In this document: positions 1-11,603 of the stretch, piece by piece
Numbering within the stretch: position 1 is the stretch's first letter
Layout of the letters: every line of letters begins with the position of its first letter
Source: Holtermannia corniformis
Lineage: Eukaryota > Basidiomycota > Tremellomycetes > Holtermanniales
Direction of reading: 5' to 3'
Assembly (NCBI GenBank): GCA_001599935.1
Contig: BCIJ01000004.1
Coordinates: 964,831-1,027,189 of the forward strand
Length of the DNA: 62,359 nt
The notes under the pieces: model-generated
What the model saw: the letters and a program-made list of their open reading frames with translations, nothing else
The model's database searches: none
Told to the model about the DNA's origin: nothing
Program-made: the position numbers and the translations under genes

Positions 1-577
1 GTATCCGCGTTTTGATCCTTGCCACTCACGTGCAGATCCTTGTTTCCTTGGCGAGGGTCAGCGCGCGGATAAACAGGGATATACACCCGTTTTTCTTACG
101 GCAGCTCAAATCAAGGATATCCGCGCTGATTTTTTTGCTGCGATCGCTGCTGAGGTTTGGACCGGTTTGATAGTCGACGCCGAACCCAGTCGTGGATCCG
201 TCAGACGTCTCAGGCTGGGCGTACTTCTCAGCCATTGCGCTTGCAGCCACGATTCTTCGAGCAAGCATTTAGATATAGGAAAAGTAGCGCAAGGCTCACA
301 CGGATGGCCACTGTCAGCTCAAGGGAAGCCAGCTGCACTGCTTGGCATGCTCCTTTGTTCAAGGGGTTAGAGCAGCTTCTCCACCTCTACAGTGGAAGTC
401 CCAGCCTGACGTAGTCACGGAAGCCCCGGCAGGCGCGCTCAGTGGCCTGTTGGCACGCTTTGCTATGTAGCAGCGGGTCTTGCCAGGGCGCTCCGTGACG
501 CGCCATAGAGGATGTGAATGCCAAGAGATGCATTCCTCAAGACATATGCTGATCCTGATACGGGCTAACATTACTCG
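1..577. other. Window start, no supported gene
   Basis: I see no reading frame with convincing codon use or a recognisable motif. The best candidate is an 80-codon minus-strand frame at 26-268 that could start internally at a methionine followed by AEKYAQPETS, but it has no splice-site support and resembles nothing I know. Confidence 0.4.
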
Positions 578-889
578 TCATCGACCGTCCGATGGCGTCG
601 AAGTCGTCTTTGGCAGCGTAGAGTCGACTGTAAAACCCTGCTCGGTTGCTTTTTTCTGTGCCTCAGCAAGTGACCAGAGCACCGTTGCGGCATCCAAACT
701 TGGTTCGGAAGGGTCCCAGTTAGGGAGGTGTGCTATGTACGCGGCCTTGACGTCGTCGATCCGCTTCTGTGCATCAGTTTGATCACTGAAGCGAGTGACT
801 TTGCTGAGCTCGACGACCGCCAACCTCATCGCGTCATAGGTTTTCTGTCTTTGAGCCAGTATTTCTGGAGTTTCTTGGACGTTGCTCAT
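578..889 (-). CDS. Small helical protein of unknown function
   Basis: A 103-residue product read from the ATG at 887-889 (MSNVQETPEILAQ...) to a TGA at 578-580. It looks mostly helical and charged, with no signal peptide or membrane segment. I chose the internal ATG because the upstream part of the open frame is low quality and because the second copy at 1365-1679 aligns from this point. The two share a pattern: FDQ/FSDQ, then two helices, then GFTI/VD near the C-terminus (EQGFTVDS here, CSGFTIDT there). I do not recognise the family. That a diverged second copy keeps the same hydrophobic pattern is the best evidence that this is coding. Confidence 0.5.
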   Translation of the reverse strand: MSNVQETPEILAQRQKTYDAMRLAVVELSKVTRFSDQTDAQKRIDDVKAAYIAHLPNWDPSEPSLDAATVLWSLAEAQKKATEQGFTVDSTLPKTTSTPSDGR

Positions 890-1364
890 GAGTGGTTGTA
901 CTACTAGGTGGACGAGAGTATAGTCGAGGCGTAGGGGACTTATAACTTGTCGAGGGACGCTGGTAGAACGGCAATGTACAAGAGCCAAAAGGAGTGCATC
1001 TCGCACCCATCAAAAGACTACGCGTTCGCGTGGAAGTCATCTCATCGCGAGATTTGAAGAGGCACAGTATCTCGAGGTTGCCAAGGGAAGCACTCGGTGA
1101 TGCGCAAAGTACGTGGCGCAAGTCCAGGGCGACTAGGGATCCGCCTTCTATTGCAGTGCTATCCTTTGATTCTCAAACCCGGTGACAAGATGGGCTACGT
1201 AGACAAGGTGCAAAGCAGGCCTTCCAAAAGGCGTTGCATGGCGGGAGAAGGGAGCACTTGACTTCCATAGAGGCATTGACGGGTGAATGTTCTTGACTGG
1301 TACATCTCGAGGTGTGTGGGGTATGGGATCTGACAGAGTGTATAGGCAATAACGGCTGGCTACC

Positions 1365-1679
1365 TCAATACGTGTAGTCTGCCGGATCGGATTCGAGGCC
1401 GGTATCAATGGTGAAGCCACTGCACTCTGCTGCTTCCCGCGCTTCCCGTAGCGCGCCCGTCGTTCCCAGCGTCTCCACGAACAGAGCTATACCCGTCAGA
1501 CTTGGCTTGTAACTGACGAACGCGTCTTTCAAATTGTTGACGAGGGTTTGGACGCTCTCTTGAGTTTCGCGTTGATCGAAACCGCGCCGGGTGGCATCTA
1601 CTAGCGAGTTTTATGCCTGTCGAAGCCGCGCCTGCGGATCGAGGTCGGTTTCGTTGCTGGTTGCGTGAGTGTGGTTCAT
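1365..1679 (-). pseudogene. Paralogue of the 578-889 gene with an in-frame stop
   Basis: From the ATG at 1677-1679 the frame runs 22 codons (MNHTHATSNETDLDPQARLR...) to a TAA at 1611-1613. It then continues in the same frame for 81 codons to a TGA at 1365-1367. The downstream part aligns end to end with the product of 578-889 (GFDQRETQES; LREAREAAECSGFTIDT). The whole frame is 105 codons, close to the 104 of its neighbour. The single stop makes this a young pseudogene, a sequencing error, a readthrough case, or a gene whose real 5' exon lies elsewhere. I saw no GT-AG intron that would remove the TAA. Confidence 0.5.
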
Positions 1680-2697
1680 TGAAGCGGGCTGGTCGAAGGC
1701 TGATACGTAGCTGTTTCCCGGTCCTATCGGCTGTATATGTACCTCTGCATCAGCGTATTGCCATTCGCCGGTTACATAGGAGCTCTGGCGAGCTGCGCTT
1801 CCGTTGGGAAAGGATCACCAATGCGTTGTCTCGATTGCGGCGAATTGCACAGAATCGCTTAGCACTCTTTGAGTGTGTTCGTCCTTTGTGGCCGGTGTAG
1901 CCGAGATGTACAAGGGGAGCTCGCTTGCATCGCACGAGTCCCGTGTACAATTGTTCGATGTCGGTGATCTTGATCGCTGCGGGGCGTGAAGCAAAGATAG
2001 GATCGCCTCGTCGCGCCGTCCCGCTCTTGCGATCAAGCATACCAGCCGGTACGTTGCTGTCGTCTTGGTCCGAGCTGACGCCGCAGCCATGTCGTGTTGA
2101 TTGGCGGCAGTCCCACCTTGGGTATCCAGAACGGGTATGCAGCGCCAATTTGTACGGTCAACGACTCGCACTCGGTCTGGCGGAGCAGGCAGTACAACCC
2201 GCGGAACGTCCCAGGCGGTGTCAGCCCCAAGAGAGATACGTCTTGCATCGCGGACAGGTGACGGTCAATGCAATCTGTTGTGCTTCAAGCGCACCGTCGA
2301 GGCTTCACGCAACCCTGGCAAGTACTTGCGCAACGTACGAGTGCTATGCGAGGGCGACTTGAATGGCACGTCGACATGTCCCGGCGTTGTACGAGCGGGA
2401 GAGCGGGCGGGCATGTTGCTGATTGTGACGGCTGCCCTCTCGGTACTGGCGCAGAATGCTTTGTGCGTTGCAAGAGGGCGCACGGACACACTGACCGTGC
2501 AGAATCGGTCGGCATGGTGAAGAAACGGCTGTCGGGATGGTTCACTTCGTAGACAGTCTGTCTGTAGCGAGGGCAATGCGACATACTCCTAGGATGCTTG
2601 CAATCCGTAGACCAGAGTCGAAAGTCGGGTGGTCGTCGCCAAGAACAAAAGCTACACGTGTGTGCATCCGACTGCATCACCACCGACAACGACGACG
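1680..2697. other. About 1 kb without a supported gene
   Basis: Several overlapping open frames exist on both strands, but none has fungal-like codon bias, splice signals or motifs. The 3' part must hold the promoter and 5' leader of the STE24 gene that starts at 2698. Confidence 0.4.
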
Positions 2698-4468
2698 ATG
2701 AGCGTGCTCCAGACGGGCTTGCAGACATTGCAGGCGCTTCAGAGCCAGCTGTATGCCCTCGTCGACCCTGCCGGCGGGCTCGACTACAAGCTGTTTGTGC
2801 TGGCCACGAGCTGGAACGTGACGGCGTTCGAGACGTACTTGGTGTACGTGGTCGGCTTGATCTATGCAACAGGCTGAGCGTCTGCAGCCGACGCCAGGTG
2901 CCCATGTATGATCGCACGCAGCCCCCTGTCGAGCTCGCGAAACACTTGGATCAAGCGACCTTTCAAAAGAGTCAAAAGTATGGCCGGGACAAGATTCGCT
3001 ACACGCTGTTCAAGACGCTGTTTGACCAGGTGGTCAACTGGGGCATGATCAAGCTCGACGTCTTTCCGTGGACGTGGGACGTCGCTGGTCGTGGGCTGCA
3101 ACTCGCCGGGTTGTCGACCGACCGTGTGGTCTGTGCCCTCCTTTCACTCGCTCGACATCGGCTGACTGTACAGATCACCCGCTCCGTGCTCTGGGTCGTC
3201 CTCCTCACTGTCCTCTCGGCTGTGCCAAGCGTCCCATGGAGCTACTACTATACGTTTGTTGTCGAGCAAAAGCACGGGTTCAACAAGTCGACCCAGCGGC
3301 TCTTCTTCACCGACCTGGTCAAAGGCTGGGGCATTGGCTTTGTCATTGGCGTTCCGTTCCTCGCCGGTTTCCTCAAGATCATCGAGCTGGCTGGGGACAA
3401 CTTTGTGCCGTATCTCATGGCGTTCCTGTGCGTACTGAGTTCGATCCAGCGGTGCTGACAGCTGTAGGGTCGCCATGCAGCTGTTGCTTCAAATCGTCTA
3501 CCCCACCTTTAGTGCGTCGACCGATGTGGACCGCATTGACTGACGCCCCAGTCCAACCGCTGTTCAACAAGCTTACGTCTCTGCCCGCCGGTGACCTGCG
3601 CAACCGTGTCGAGGCTCTTGCTGGCCAACTCGGATTCCCGCTCAAGCACCTGTACGTGATCGACGGCAGCAAGCGGAGCAGCCACTCGAACGCGTACTTC
3701 TACGGCCTCCCGTGGTCCAAGCAGATTGTCATCTACGACACGCTGATTGACAAGAGCGAACCGGAGGAGGTTGAGGCTGTTTTGGGTGAGTAGTCGAGCT
3801 GTCCAGGCGGTGCTGATGCGTCCAGGCCATGAACTCGGGCACTGGTATTACTGTGCGTCCTCTCCCCTTTGCTCCCTCATGGCCTTGCATCGCTGACATG
3901 GATAGCCCACCCGACCAAGCTGCTGCTCGTGGCCCAGGCCCACCTGCTGTTCACCTTGACCGTGTTCAAGCTGTTCATCAACAACAAGGCCCTGTTCGCC
4001 GCGTTCGGCTTCGACCCAAGCCTCGCCCTCGCATCACCCAACGGTGGACCACAGCCAATCGTGATTGGGTTCATGCTGTTCCAGCTCGTGCTCGCACCGC
4101 TCGACTCGATCGTGAGCTTTGGCATGCACGCCCAGACGCGCAAGTACGAGTACCAAGCGGGTGGGTGCTGGCCGTCGCGCAGGCCGAGGCTGACCTAGAC
4201 AGACGAGTTTGCCGTTCAGCTTGGTAAGAAGCAAGAGCTATCCCAGTCGCTCATCAAGCTGCACGTCGACAACCTGTCGTCGCCGCACAACGACTGGCTG
4301 TGAGTTGTCTGCTTGGACCCCGCCCGAGGCTGACCGCGCAGCTACTCGATGTACCACCACTCGCACCCGACGCTGCCGGAGCGACTGCGCGCGATGGACG
4401 AGTTTGCACCCAAGGCGCCGCTCAAGATCAAGCCGAGTGCCAAGGCGGCGGCCAAGAAGGAGCTGTGA
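2698..4468 (+). CDS. STE24: CAAX prenyl protease, STE24/ZMPSTE24 family
   Basis: Zinc metalloprotease of the ER/nuclear membrane that removes the -aaX tripeptide from farnesylated proteins and makes a second cut in a-factor-type precursors. The zinc site is split by an intron and restored on splicing: LGHELGHW (HExxH), with the distal Glu in YEYQADEFA. The family-diagnostic DGSKRSSHSNAYFYG is present, as are several hydrophobic segments and the YHYSHPTLPERL C-terminal motif. Exons by eye: 2698-2843, 2888-3427 (probably with a 45-nt in-frame intron near 3136-3180), 3468-3511, 3552-3785, 3826-3852, 3906-4160, 4203-4299, 4342-4468. All boundaries keep frame. Length and domain order match yeast Ste24. 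The ATG is at an ACGATGAGC context; an upstream in-frame ATG at 2629 would add 23 unsupported residues. Confidence 0.93.
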
Positions 4469-4716
4469 GCTGCTCTACATACTGCGGCCCACACGATGCA
4501 TTTCTTGCTCGCTCGGACATATCCCAGGCGGATGACGGATAGCAGCGTTCGGAAGCGATAGCACGGCTGGGTGAACCAGTTCTGCCTGTTCCGGGCGACG
4601 ACGACGCTCCTGAGGTGTTATCAGCTGCACCTGGATCCTTTGGGTGATCGAGAAGCGTACAAGAAGGCGCCATGGCGCTATGCACTTGTTCATCTCATTG
4701 CCGGCTCTGAGCAACG

Positions 4717-6475
4717 ATGCGCTCCGTGTCACTGTTGCTGCTGCCTCTGGCCCTTGCAACCGCCATCCCTCGCGACGAGACGGCTAGCCAGCATGCCCAG
4801 GTCATCATCCTCGGCGGTGGGATCGCTGGCATCTCGCTCGCTCGCTCGCTCATCAGCGACCACAACATTACCGACATTGTCCTGCTCGAAGGCCGGGACG
4901 AGCTCGGCGGCCGCGCCCACACGGAGACACTGACCAACCCATCGACCGGAACGAGCGTGACGGTCGAAAAGGGCTGCAACTGGATCCAAGGGCCAGGCAA
5001 GGAGCCGATCCAAGCGTTGGCTGCAAAGTGGGGACTGAAGACGGCCAGGCAAAACTATACCGACACGACGTGGTTTGATGGCCTCGGGATCGAAGCCGAC
5101 GGTGCGCGCGGCAGGTTCTTGGATCCCGACGAGCAGGACGCGTTCATGAGCAGCTATGACAACTTTTTGGACAACGCTCCAGGCTACTCGGGTGAGTCGC
5201 TGTCATCCTGCATGCGTGCTGACGGGCAGACTACCGGACCAACCACTCGCTCGTCGACCTCTCGGTCCGGGTCGCGACCCAGATCCTCGACTGGATCCCG
5301 TACACGCCGCTGCAGCAGCTGTACGAGTACTGGAACATTGATTATACGTTTGCGCAGCCACCCGAGATCAGCAGCTTTGCGAATGCGTTTGGCCAAGAGG
5401 CCGGGATTGCCGAAGAGGTGGATGACTTTGTCGTGGATCAGAGGTGAGTAGCTGCTGGGTCGTTGTGTCGCTGTTGATCGCTGCCTACCGTATGCTGACA
5501 TGCCAGGGGCTACAAGTACCTGTTTGTGCAAGAAGCCCGCGAGCTGTTTGGCCAAGAGCTCGACGACGCGCGGCTGCACCTGTCGACGATTGTCCAGTCG
5601 ATCGATTGGACCGAGGCCGGGTACAATGGCACCGGGGGCGAGATCACCGTCACGACCGACCACGGCGTGTTCTCTGCCCCCCACGTCGTCTCGACGTTTA
5701 GCGTCGGCGTGCTGCAGCACCAGGATGTCACGTTCATCCCGCGGTTGCCAGACTGGAAGAAGGAGGCCATCTTCACGTTTGGCATGGCGCTGTACCAAAA
5801 GATCTTTTTGCTGTTTGAACGGCAGTTTTGGGGCGATGAGCAGGTCGGTCGATCACGATGCGAGCGGCAAGCGGCTCACACGCTTAGTACATCATGTACA
5901 GTGACCCCGACGTGCGCGGGCGCTATGCCGTCTGGCAAAACATCAACGCGCCAGGCTTCTTGCCCGCCAACACGTCTGAAAACGTCATCATGGTCACTGC
6001 GATCGACACGTTTGCGCGGGGCAACGAAGCGCTGTCGGACGGCGAGCTGCTGAACGAGACGTACAGCGTCCTGCAGGAAATCTATGGCGCTACGATCCCT
6101 CGACCGGTCGATATCCTCGTTCCGCGCTGGGCTCAAGACCCCCTGTTCCGGGGTTCGTACTCCAACTGGCCGCTCGGTGCGCTCGATCAGCACCACGACA
6201 ACCTGCGGCAGCGCGTCGGGACCGGCCTGCACTTTACGGGCGAGGCGATGAGTGAGCAAGCGTTTGGCTATGTCCAGGGCGCGTGGGACGAGGGGCTCTC
6301 GACTGCCAGTGTGCTCGCGCACTGTCTTGGCGCTGGCGGCTGCGCCGAGGCCGAAGTGTACGAGGCGCTCGTGACGTGCGATCAGGCCGAGACGGCGTTG
6401 CGCCGGCGGGACGGCAAGCCGAGGAGGAAGGGGGGTGCAGCGAGGCGCCGGCATGGAGGGGTTGGGCGCAACTGA
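4717..6475 (+). CDS. Secreted FAD-dependent amine oxidase (polyamine oxidase-like)
   Basis: Flavin amine oxidase that would deaminate or oxidise polyamines or related amines. The N-terminus is a signal peptide (MRSVSLLLLPLALATAIP), so it acts in the secretory path or outside the cell. A Rossmann FAD site follows (VIILGGGIAGISLARSL, then LLEGRDELGGRAHT). The C-terminal FAD-covering motif is LHFTGEAMSEQAFGYVQGAW. Four exons, 4717-5191, 5230-5443, 5507-5843 and 5888-6475, join in frame. The tail is basic (RRRDGKPRRKGG...) and may be a retention or processing signal. It lies 248 bp downstream of STE24 on the same strand; I see no functional link. Substrate cannot be told from sequence. Confidence 0.85.
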
Positions 6476-7179
6476 GTGGCCTGGGAGATGGGGTGATGCA
6501 TATATGTACTGGGTAGTCTGGATGCTGCGTCGGCGGTGCCACTTTCGCGCGCCACTGCGGAGTCCCCGGAGCGGCGGCGGCACGTGCAACCATAAACAGA
6601 CGATAAGCACCGACAGCGTTGACGGCGTCTTGGACATCCACAGCACTAGCATCACCCTCCGAGACGTCTACACAGCTGCACAGAGCCGTCGAGATATACA
6701 AACACTAGGTGAGCGCGCGACACGAGCTGCGGAATCGACCGAGCTCGGACTCGACCCCTATCGTAGTCGACGTGGTCTTTAGCCAGCATCGCGGTGTGTT
6801 GGCTCGCATGCTGTGTTCGAGACTGTCAACCTGTGAGCTGTACGTGGTAGACGACAGCCTATAAGCTGGATCGACTGAACAGCTGAGCACGTCCGCCTAG
6901 CCCTGCGGGACGCGGCGAGATGGTCCGAGCCGCTCGATACACGACTCGCGTAGCTGCAACAGCACATTACGCATGCTAGCAGTCATCCGCTCGATCGTGT
7001 AAAGTCATCTCCCCGCCGGCAACGAGATGCAGGATCCAATCGCGTCTCAACGTGCGCACTTTCCTTTCTGCCAGCGCACCAAGCCGTAGGATCCCGACCG
7101 CAATCTCACCTCCTTTCGTCAAGCGGCCCAGAAGCCAAGGCAGATAAGGATCGAGCTGACGTTGCGCAGAGCCCACACA
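6476..7179. other. Intergenic, 704 bp
   Basis: The gap between the amine oxidase and the URC1-like gene. It contains no supported frame and presumably holds the terminator of the first and promoter of the second. Confidence 0.5.
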
Positions 7180-9459
7180 ATGGCAGACACGGCCATCCTC
7201 GCAAAGATCTTGGAACGCCTAGACGCCCTGGGAGAAGGGCAGAAGGAGCTCGAGCGCAAGGTGAGTGCGGGTGGCTTGACTGGCTGTGCTGAACCACTCG
7301 ACACCCAGTTCGAGTCCATGGCTGCTGTGCCGCCCTCTCCGCCGCAGACGGGCATTGCGTCCCCTAGCGGCCCAGACGGCGCCTACCTCCCCACGATCCC
7401 GACCGTACGCAGCGTCAGCAGCCTCAACGGCGGCATCGACGCCTTGAACGAGGGTATGTCGTAGCTCGCGCGACTACCAGCTCATACTGCAGCTCGCCGC
7501 GCGTCAACCCCAATCTCGCCCAAAGCCCTCTCGCCCACACCAGCGGCCGCCACGCCCGTCGGCAAGGTCGATGCCCTCGGTCTCGGCAGCAACATGTCGC
7601 TTGAAGCTGCCGGTGCCGGCGCCGGTGCACCAGGCTTGCTGCACCAGCACAAGGCCGAGTCAACCAAGAAGAAGACGGGCACCGAGGAAATCTACCCTCG
7701 CCGCGTGGTCCTCACTAGTGGGTAACTGCTTCACCGCCTAGAGCTCACCCACCCAGCGTACCCGTCGCAAGCCGGAATCCACCCACTGCCTCTCAATTGG
7801 GGTGCTGGCCCTTCGCCGCTCCTCCGCGGTCCCGTCCTCTGCTCGCGCTACCCAGCTTCCCTGCCGCTCCGCAACGCGATCGGCGCCCATTCAGGCTCGT
7901 ACAGCATCTACCGCGCCCTCTCGATCGCAATGAAGAACCTGCCGGTCGACTGGCGCCCAGACTTGACCGACACGAACCCACCGTTTGTGCTTGGTCCGAA
8001 AAACGGCTGGTTTGGCAACGGCAAGGACGCCGACTGGAACGACTCGAAAAAGGGTTGGAGCATTGTCAGCCTGGACCCGTGGGGTGCCATGAGCCAGGAA
8101 GTCTGGGCCAAGGTGGGTCAACTGTAGCTCGCGCTTGGGAGCTGAGTGCCCAGGAATACGCCCAAGGGATCGATATCCGCCCGACAATCTCGCAGACGCG
8201 CGCCCACATCAAGATCCAAGAACTCGACGAGATGGTCAAGCGCGGCGAGCTCGAGATCGACGGCAAGATTGTCCAGCGCAGTCCCGAGCTCAAAGCGTTC
8301 CCAGGCGTAGACCAGGGGATCGAAGTCAACTCGTACAAGGCGGCCATCGACCCCGTATGGTTCCTCCCGGGCGTGGCCGAGCGTTTGGGTGTCGAGGAAT
8401 CGACGCTCCGCAGGGCCCTGTTCGAGGACACGGGAGGAATGTATGCCGAGCTCTTGACCCGGCCGGACCTCAAGGTCTTCTTGCCACCCATTGGCGGCAT
8501 GACCGTCTACATCTTTGGTGACCCTGACAAGCTCTCGGACCCAAAGACTGAAGTGACGTGCCGGTGAGTGCGCTCGGTCTCAACCAAGCTGACGAGCAGC
8601 CCGCACGACGAATGCAACGGCTCCGACGTGTTTGGCTCGGACATTTGCACCTGCAGGCCGTACTGTACGTATTGACGGGACGCAGACGATGCTGACCCCA
8701 GTGATCTACGGTATCGCCGAAGCTGTCAAGTGCGCCCAGCGCGGTGGTGTCGGGTAGGTTGCGGTGTCGCACGCAGGGCCTCGCCGACTCTTACAGGATC
8801 GTCGTCTACTTTCGCAAAGAGGGCCGCGCGCTCGGCGAAGTCACAAAGTACCTCGTGTACAACCTTCGCAAGCGCGGTGGCGACTCGGCTGCCAAGTACT
8901 TTAAGAGTACCGAGATGGTCGCCGGTGTAAAGGCGAGTCTTTACTGTCCTGTTTTGTGCTGATGCGCGTAGGATGCGAGAATGCAGTGCGTACAGAGTGC
9001 GGTAGAGGCATAGCTAAAGCGCGCAGAGCTCTGATGCCCGACGTTTTCCACTGGCTCGGCGTTTCGAGGGTCAGTGCTTTCCGCAGTGAGCAACCGCTGA
9101 CAGGCCTAGATTGACAACCTCATCTCCATGTCCAACATGAAGTACGACGCATTGATCAACAGCGGCATCGAAGTCATCAACCGCTACGAGCTCTCGAGCG
9201 ACCTCATGCCGGCTGATTCTCAGGGTGCGTACATTGATCACCTCACGGCCAGGCTGACGGCACGCAGTCGAGATTGACGCCAAGGTGTGTTCATCCATGC
9301 GGCCATCTCAACGCTGACGCCGCAGATCCAATCGGGTTACTTTTCCAAAAAGGTAATCACCGAGGAGGATCTCGAGAAGACGGTTGGCCGCAGCTGGGGT
9401 GCGTCGTCCGCAATATCGCGACGAGATGCTGACGCACCGTAGAGGATGTCGAGCACTGA
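7180..9459 (+). CDS. URC1: Uracil catabolism protein 1 (GTP cyclohydrolase II-like)
   Basis: Homologue of fungal Urc1, a GTP-cyclohydrolase-II-like enzyme of the URC pyrimidine degradation pathway. Fourteen exons can be joined in frame. The N-terminal exons are low-complexity and Ala/Pro/Ser-rich. The conserved part starts around GPVLCSRYPASLPLRNAIGA. The zinc-type cluster is CRPHDECNGSDVFGSDICTC (three Cys in a GCH-II spacing). Then come VVYFRKEGRALGEVTKYLVY, equivalent to the GCH-II catalytic QEGRGIG region, and MPDVFHWLGVSRIDNLISMS with NSGIEVINRYE, matching the GCH-II tail. Exon ends include 7260, 7453, 7717, 8112, 8563, 8664, 8753, 8932, 8985, 9069, 9224, 9284 and 9398. The intron at 8933-8971 appears to use a GC donor. 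The ATG at 7180 has an ACAATGG context. Confidence 0.85.
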
Positions 9460-9624
9460 CCCTTGTACATATCGACCGCGCATATGCACTGTTTACTGCA
9501 TCGCGAGATCTGCCTCCGGTGGCGGAAGTCAACACAGCACTGGGATAAAGGAGTCACGAGACAAAGGACGGTAAACTCCGTTGCAGATCGCTGGTACGTG
9601 TGCAGCTGACGGGCTGCAACCACC

Positions 9625-11443
9625 ATGCCTGATGGTGAACGTCAGCCTCTATTGGCCGGCAGGCCGCAACGGATCCCTCGGGGACCATTCGTGACGTTGC
9701 TGCTCCTGCGCTTGACGGACGGTAAGCTCGTGGGAGGTTGCCGTGTGCTGACCCGCAGCGATCTCATTCTCCCTCGTCTTCCCATACATGACGCCCATGA
9801 TGCTGCATCTAGGCGCTACAGCTGAGAACGTCGGGTTGTACACTGGCCTCGCCGTACGTCTCAAGCCAACGTGACCTGCTGACGCCAACTAGGAAGGCGC
9901 AATGATGCTCACCGAGGCAATCGTCGCCCCGGTCTGGGCCTGGCTAGCCCCCCGCGTCGGCAAGTACCATTGCCTCCAGTTCGGCACCGTCTGCAGCGTA
10001 ACGGCGACCATCGTCATGGGCATCAGCAGCCGTCCATGGCAGATTGTACTCTGTCGACTGTGCAGTGAGTACCGCTGTCCCTGCGCCGTTTTGACGACGC
10101 ACAGTGGGTCTGAACCCTGGTCAGGTCGTATCCAGATCACTCCTTGCAGAGATCACGACGCCCGCCACTCGCGTCCGCGCCTTTTCCATCTTTACGCCAG
10201 CATACGTAGCAGGCATCATGGTCGGCAATCTGGTCGGAGGTTACCTTGCCGAGCCAGCCGAGCTTTATCCTGCTGTGGCCAGGTCGTCTTGGCTCGCACA
10301 ATGGCCTTTTCTGCTGCCGTCGATCGTCTGCGGCGTCATGTGAGTGACTCTGGCGCTTGTTCGCTGCTGACCCTTCAGTTCGATGGCAGCTCTGCTCGCA
10401 TCGTTTGTCTTTATTCAAAACGTTGGTGCTGGATGCGTTCACAACAACACGCATTGACATCACATCAGACGCCGTCGGAGCCTGCTGGCGTCCAACAAGA
10501 ATACCCGTCGCCGATAGCATTGCACGAAAGCAAACCCAGGGGCATCGGCTTTCAGATCCGCCAATGCTTGGCCATCCCGGGCTTCACATCGACGCTGTGC
10601 ATGATCGGACGTGAGTGAGCTGACGGGCGCAAAGTGGCTGACAATCGACCAGTCTTTGAAACTGGTAAGGCGGATTTGAGCGGCGGCCTTGCTGATGTCA
10701 GTCAAGCAGGGTTGGGCGGCAGTGTATCCAATCTACTCCTACTTGGCTCCCGACCTCGGCGGACTGGGCCTCTCGGTGAGTCCCGCAGTCGTGACTTGTC
10801 TGACATGGACAGACTGCCATGATTGGATCGCTTCTCGCCGTGTCTACCGTCATCTACATTGCCGCTTCTTTGACCGTCTGGACCAGGATCCACTCGAAGA
10901 TCGGAAGCGCCCGTCTCTTACCGTTGACCATGGTGTGCTACCCGCTGTTGACGTTGCTTGTACCCGTCGGCGAATGGGTGGCATCGCAGCACCGCAATCA
11001 GCTGTGGCTCCCGATTGCATCTATCCTCGCGCTGCGCAACATTGCCGCTTTTACCAACCAGTAGGTCAAGACACCGATGCCACTGCTGACACGCAGAATG
11101 ATAGACGTCATGATCATGCACCTCCTCGACAGTCATTCCCAGTTTACGTCCATGGCGTACGCTCTCCGTTTGGTGGCTGCCGTGAGTCGACGAGTCCAAG
11201 TGCACTGTTGACATGGCTCGCAGTCGATTGGCAAGGCCGTCGGACCTGTTGCCGCTGGGTACGCTTCGGCCCTCGGACGACTTGGTGCTGATTTCGCACA
11301 GCTACACTTTCTCGTGGTCGCGCCAGTATCCGCCGTATACCATGGCCCACGCAACAGGCTGGCTCGGTCTGTGCGTCGCCGGGCTACCCATGTGCATCCT
11401 CGCGCTTCGGCGGAAGCGGCAGATTGCTGTGCATCTACCGTAG
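9625..11443 (+). CDS. MFS transporter, copy 1 of a tandem triplet
   Basis: Polytopic membrane carrier. It opens MPDGERQPLLAG (a dileucine-type ERQPLL cytosolic tail) followed by about 12 hydrophobic segments. The MFS loop 2-3 region reads TEAIVAPVWAWLAPRVGKY and the helix 4-5 motif is GLNPGQVVSRSLLAEITTP, then FSIFTPAYVAGIMVGNLVGG. This pattern is closest to the ZIF-like (zinc-induced facilitator type) drug/metal antiporters. The many exons are small; one 47-nt intron at about 10423-10469 is needed to keep frame. The carboxy end is LRRKRQIAVHLP. The gene is tightly followed by two paralogues in the same orientation (gaps of 160 and 145 bp). Substrate unknown. Confidence 0.82.
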
Positions 11444-11603
11444 CAATGTATCTCTTCACGTATCGAGTGAGTCGTGCTCCGATCTTTGCGGTGCTCACGG
11501 TAGTCCATACGGCATGGGCGGTTGAAAGGAAGTCGACATGAAAGGAGTCGACGCATGCGCACTCTGAGCAGACCCAGATCGCCTCGACGACAACACTCGA
11601 GCA

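Noticed and set aside
10357..10614. Frameshift in MFS copy 1
   Set aside because: A 47-nt GT-AG intron with a CATTGACATC branch-like site restores frame, and copies 2 and 3 place an intron at the same point or lack it without frame loss.
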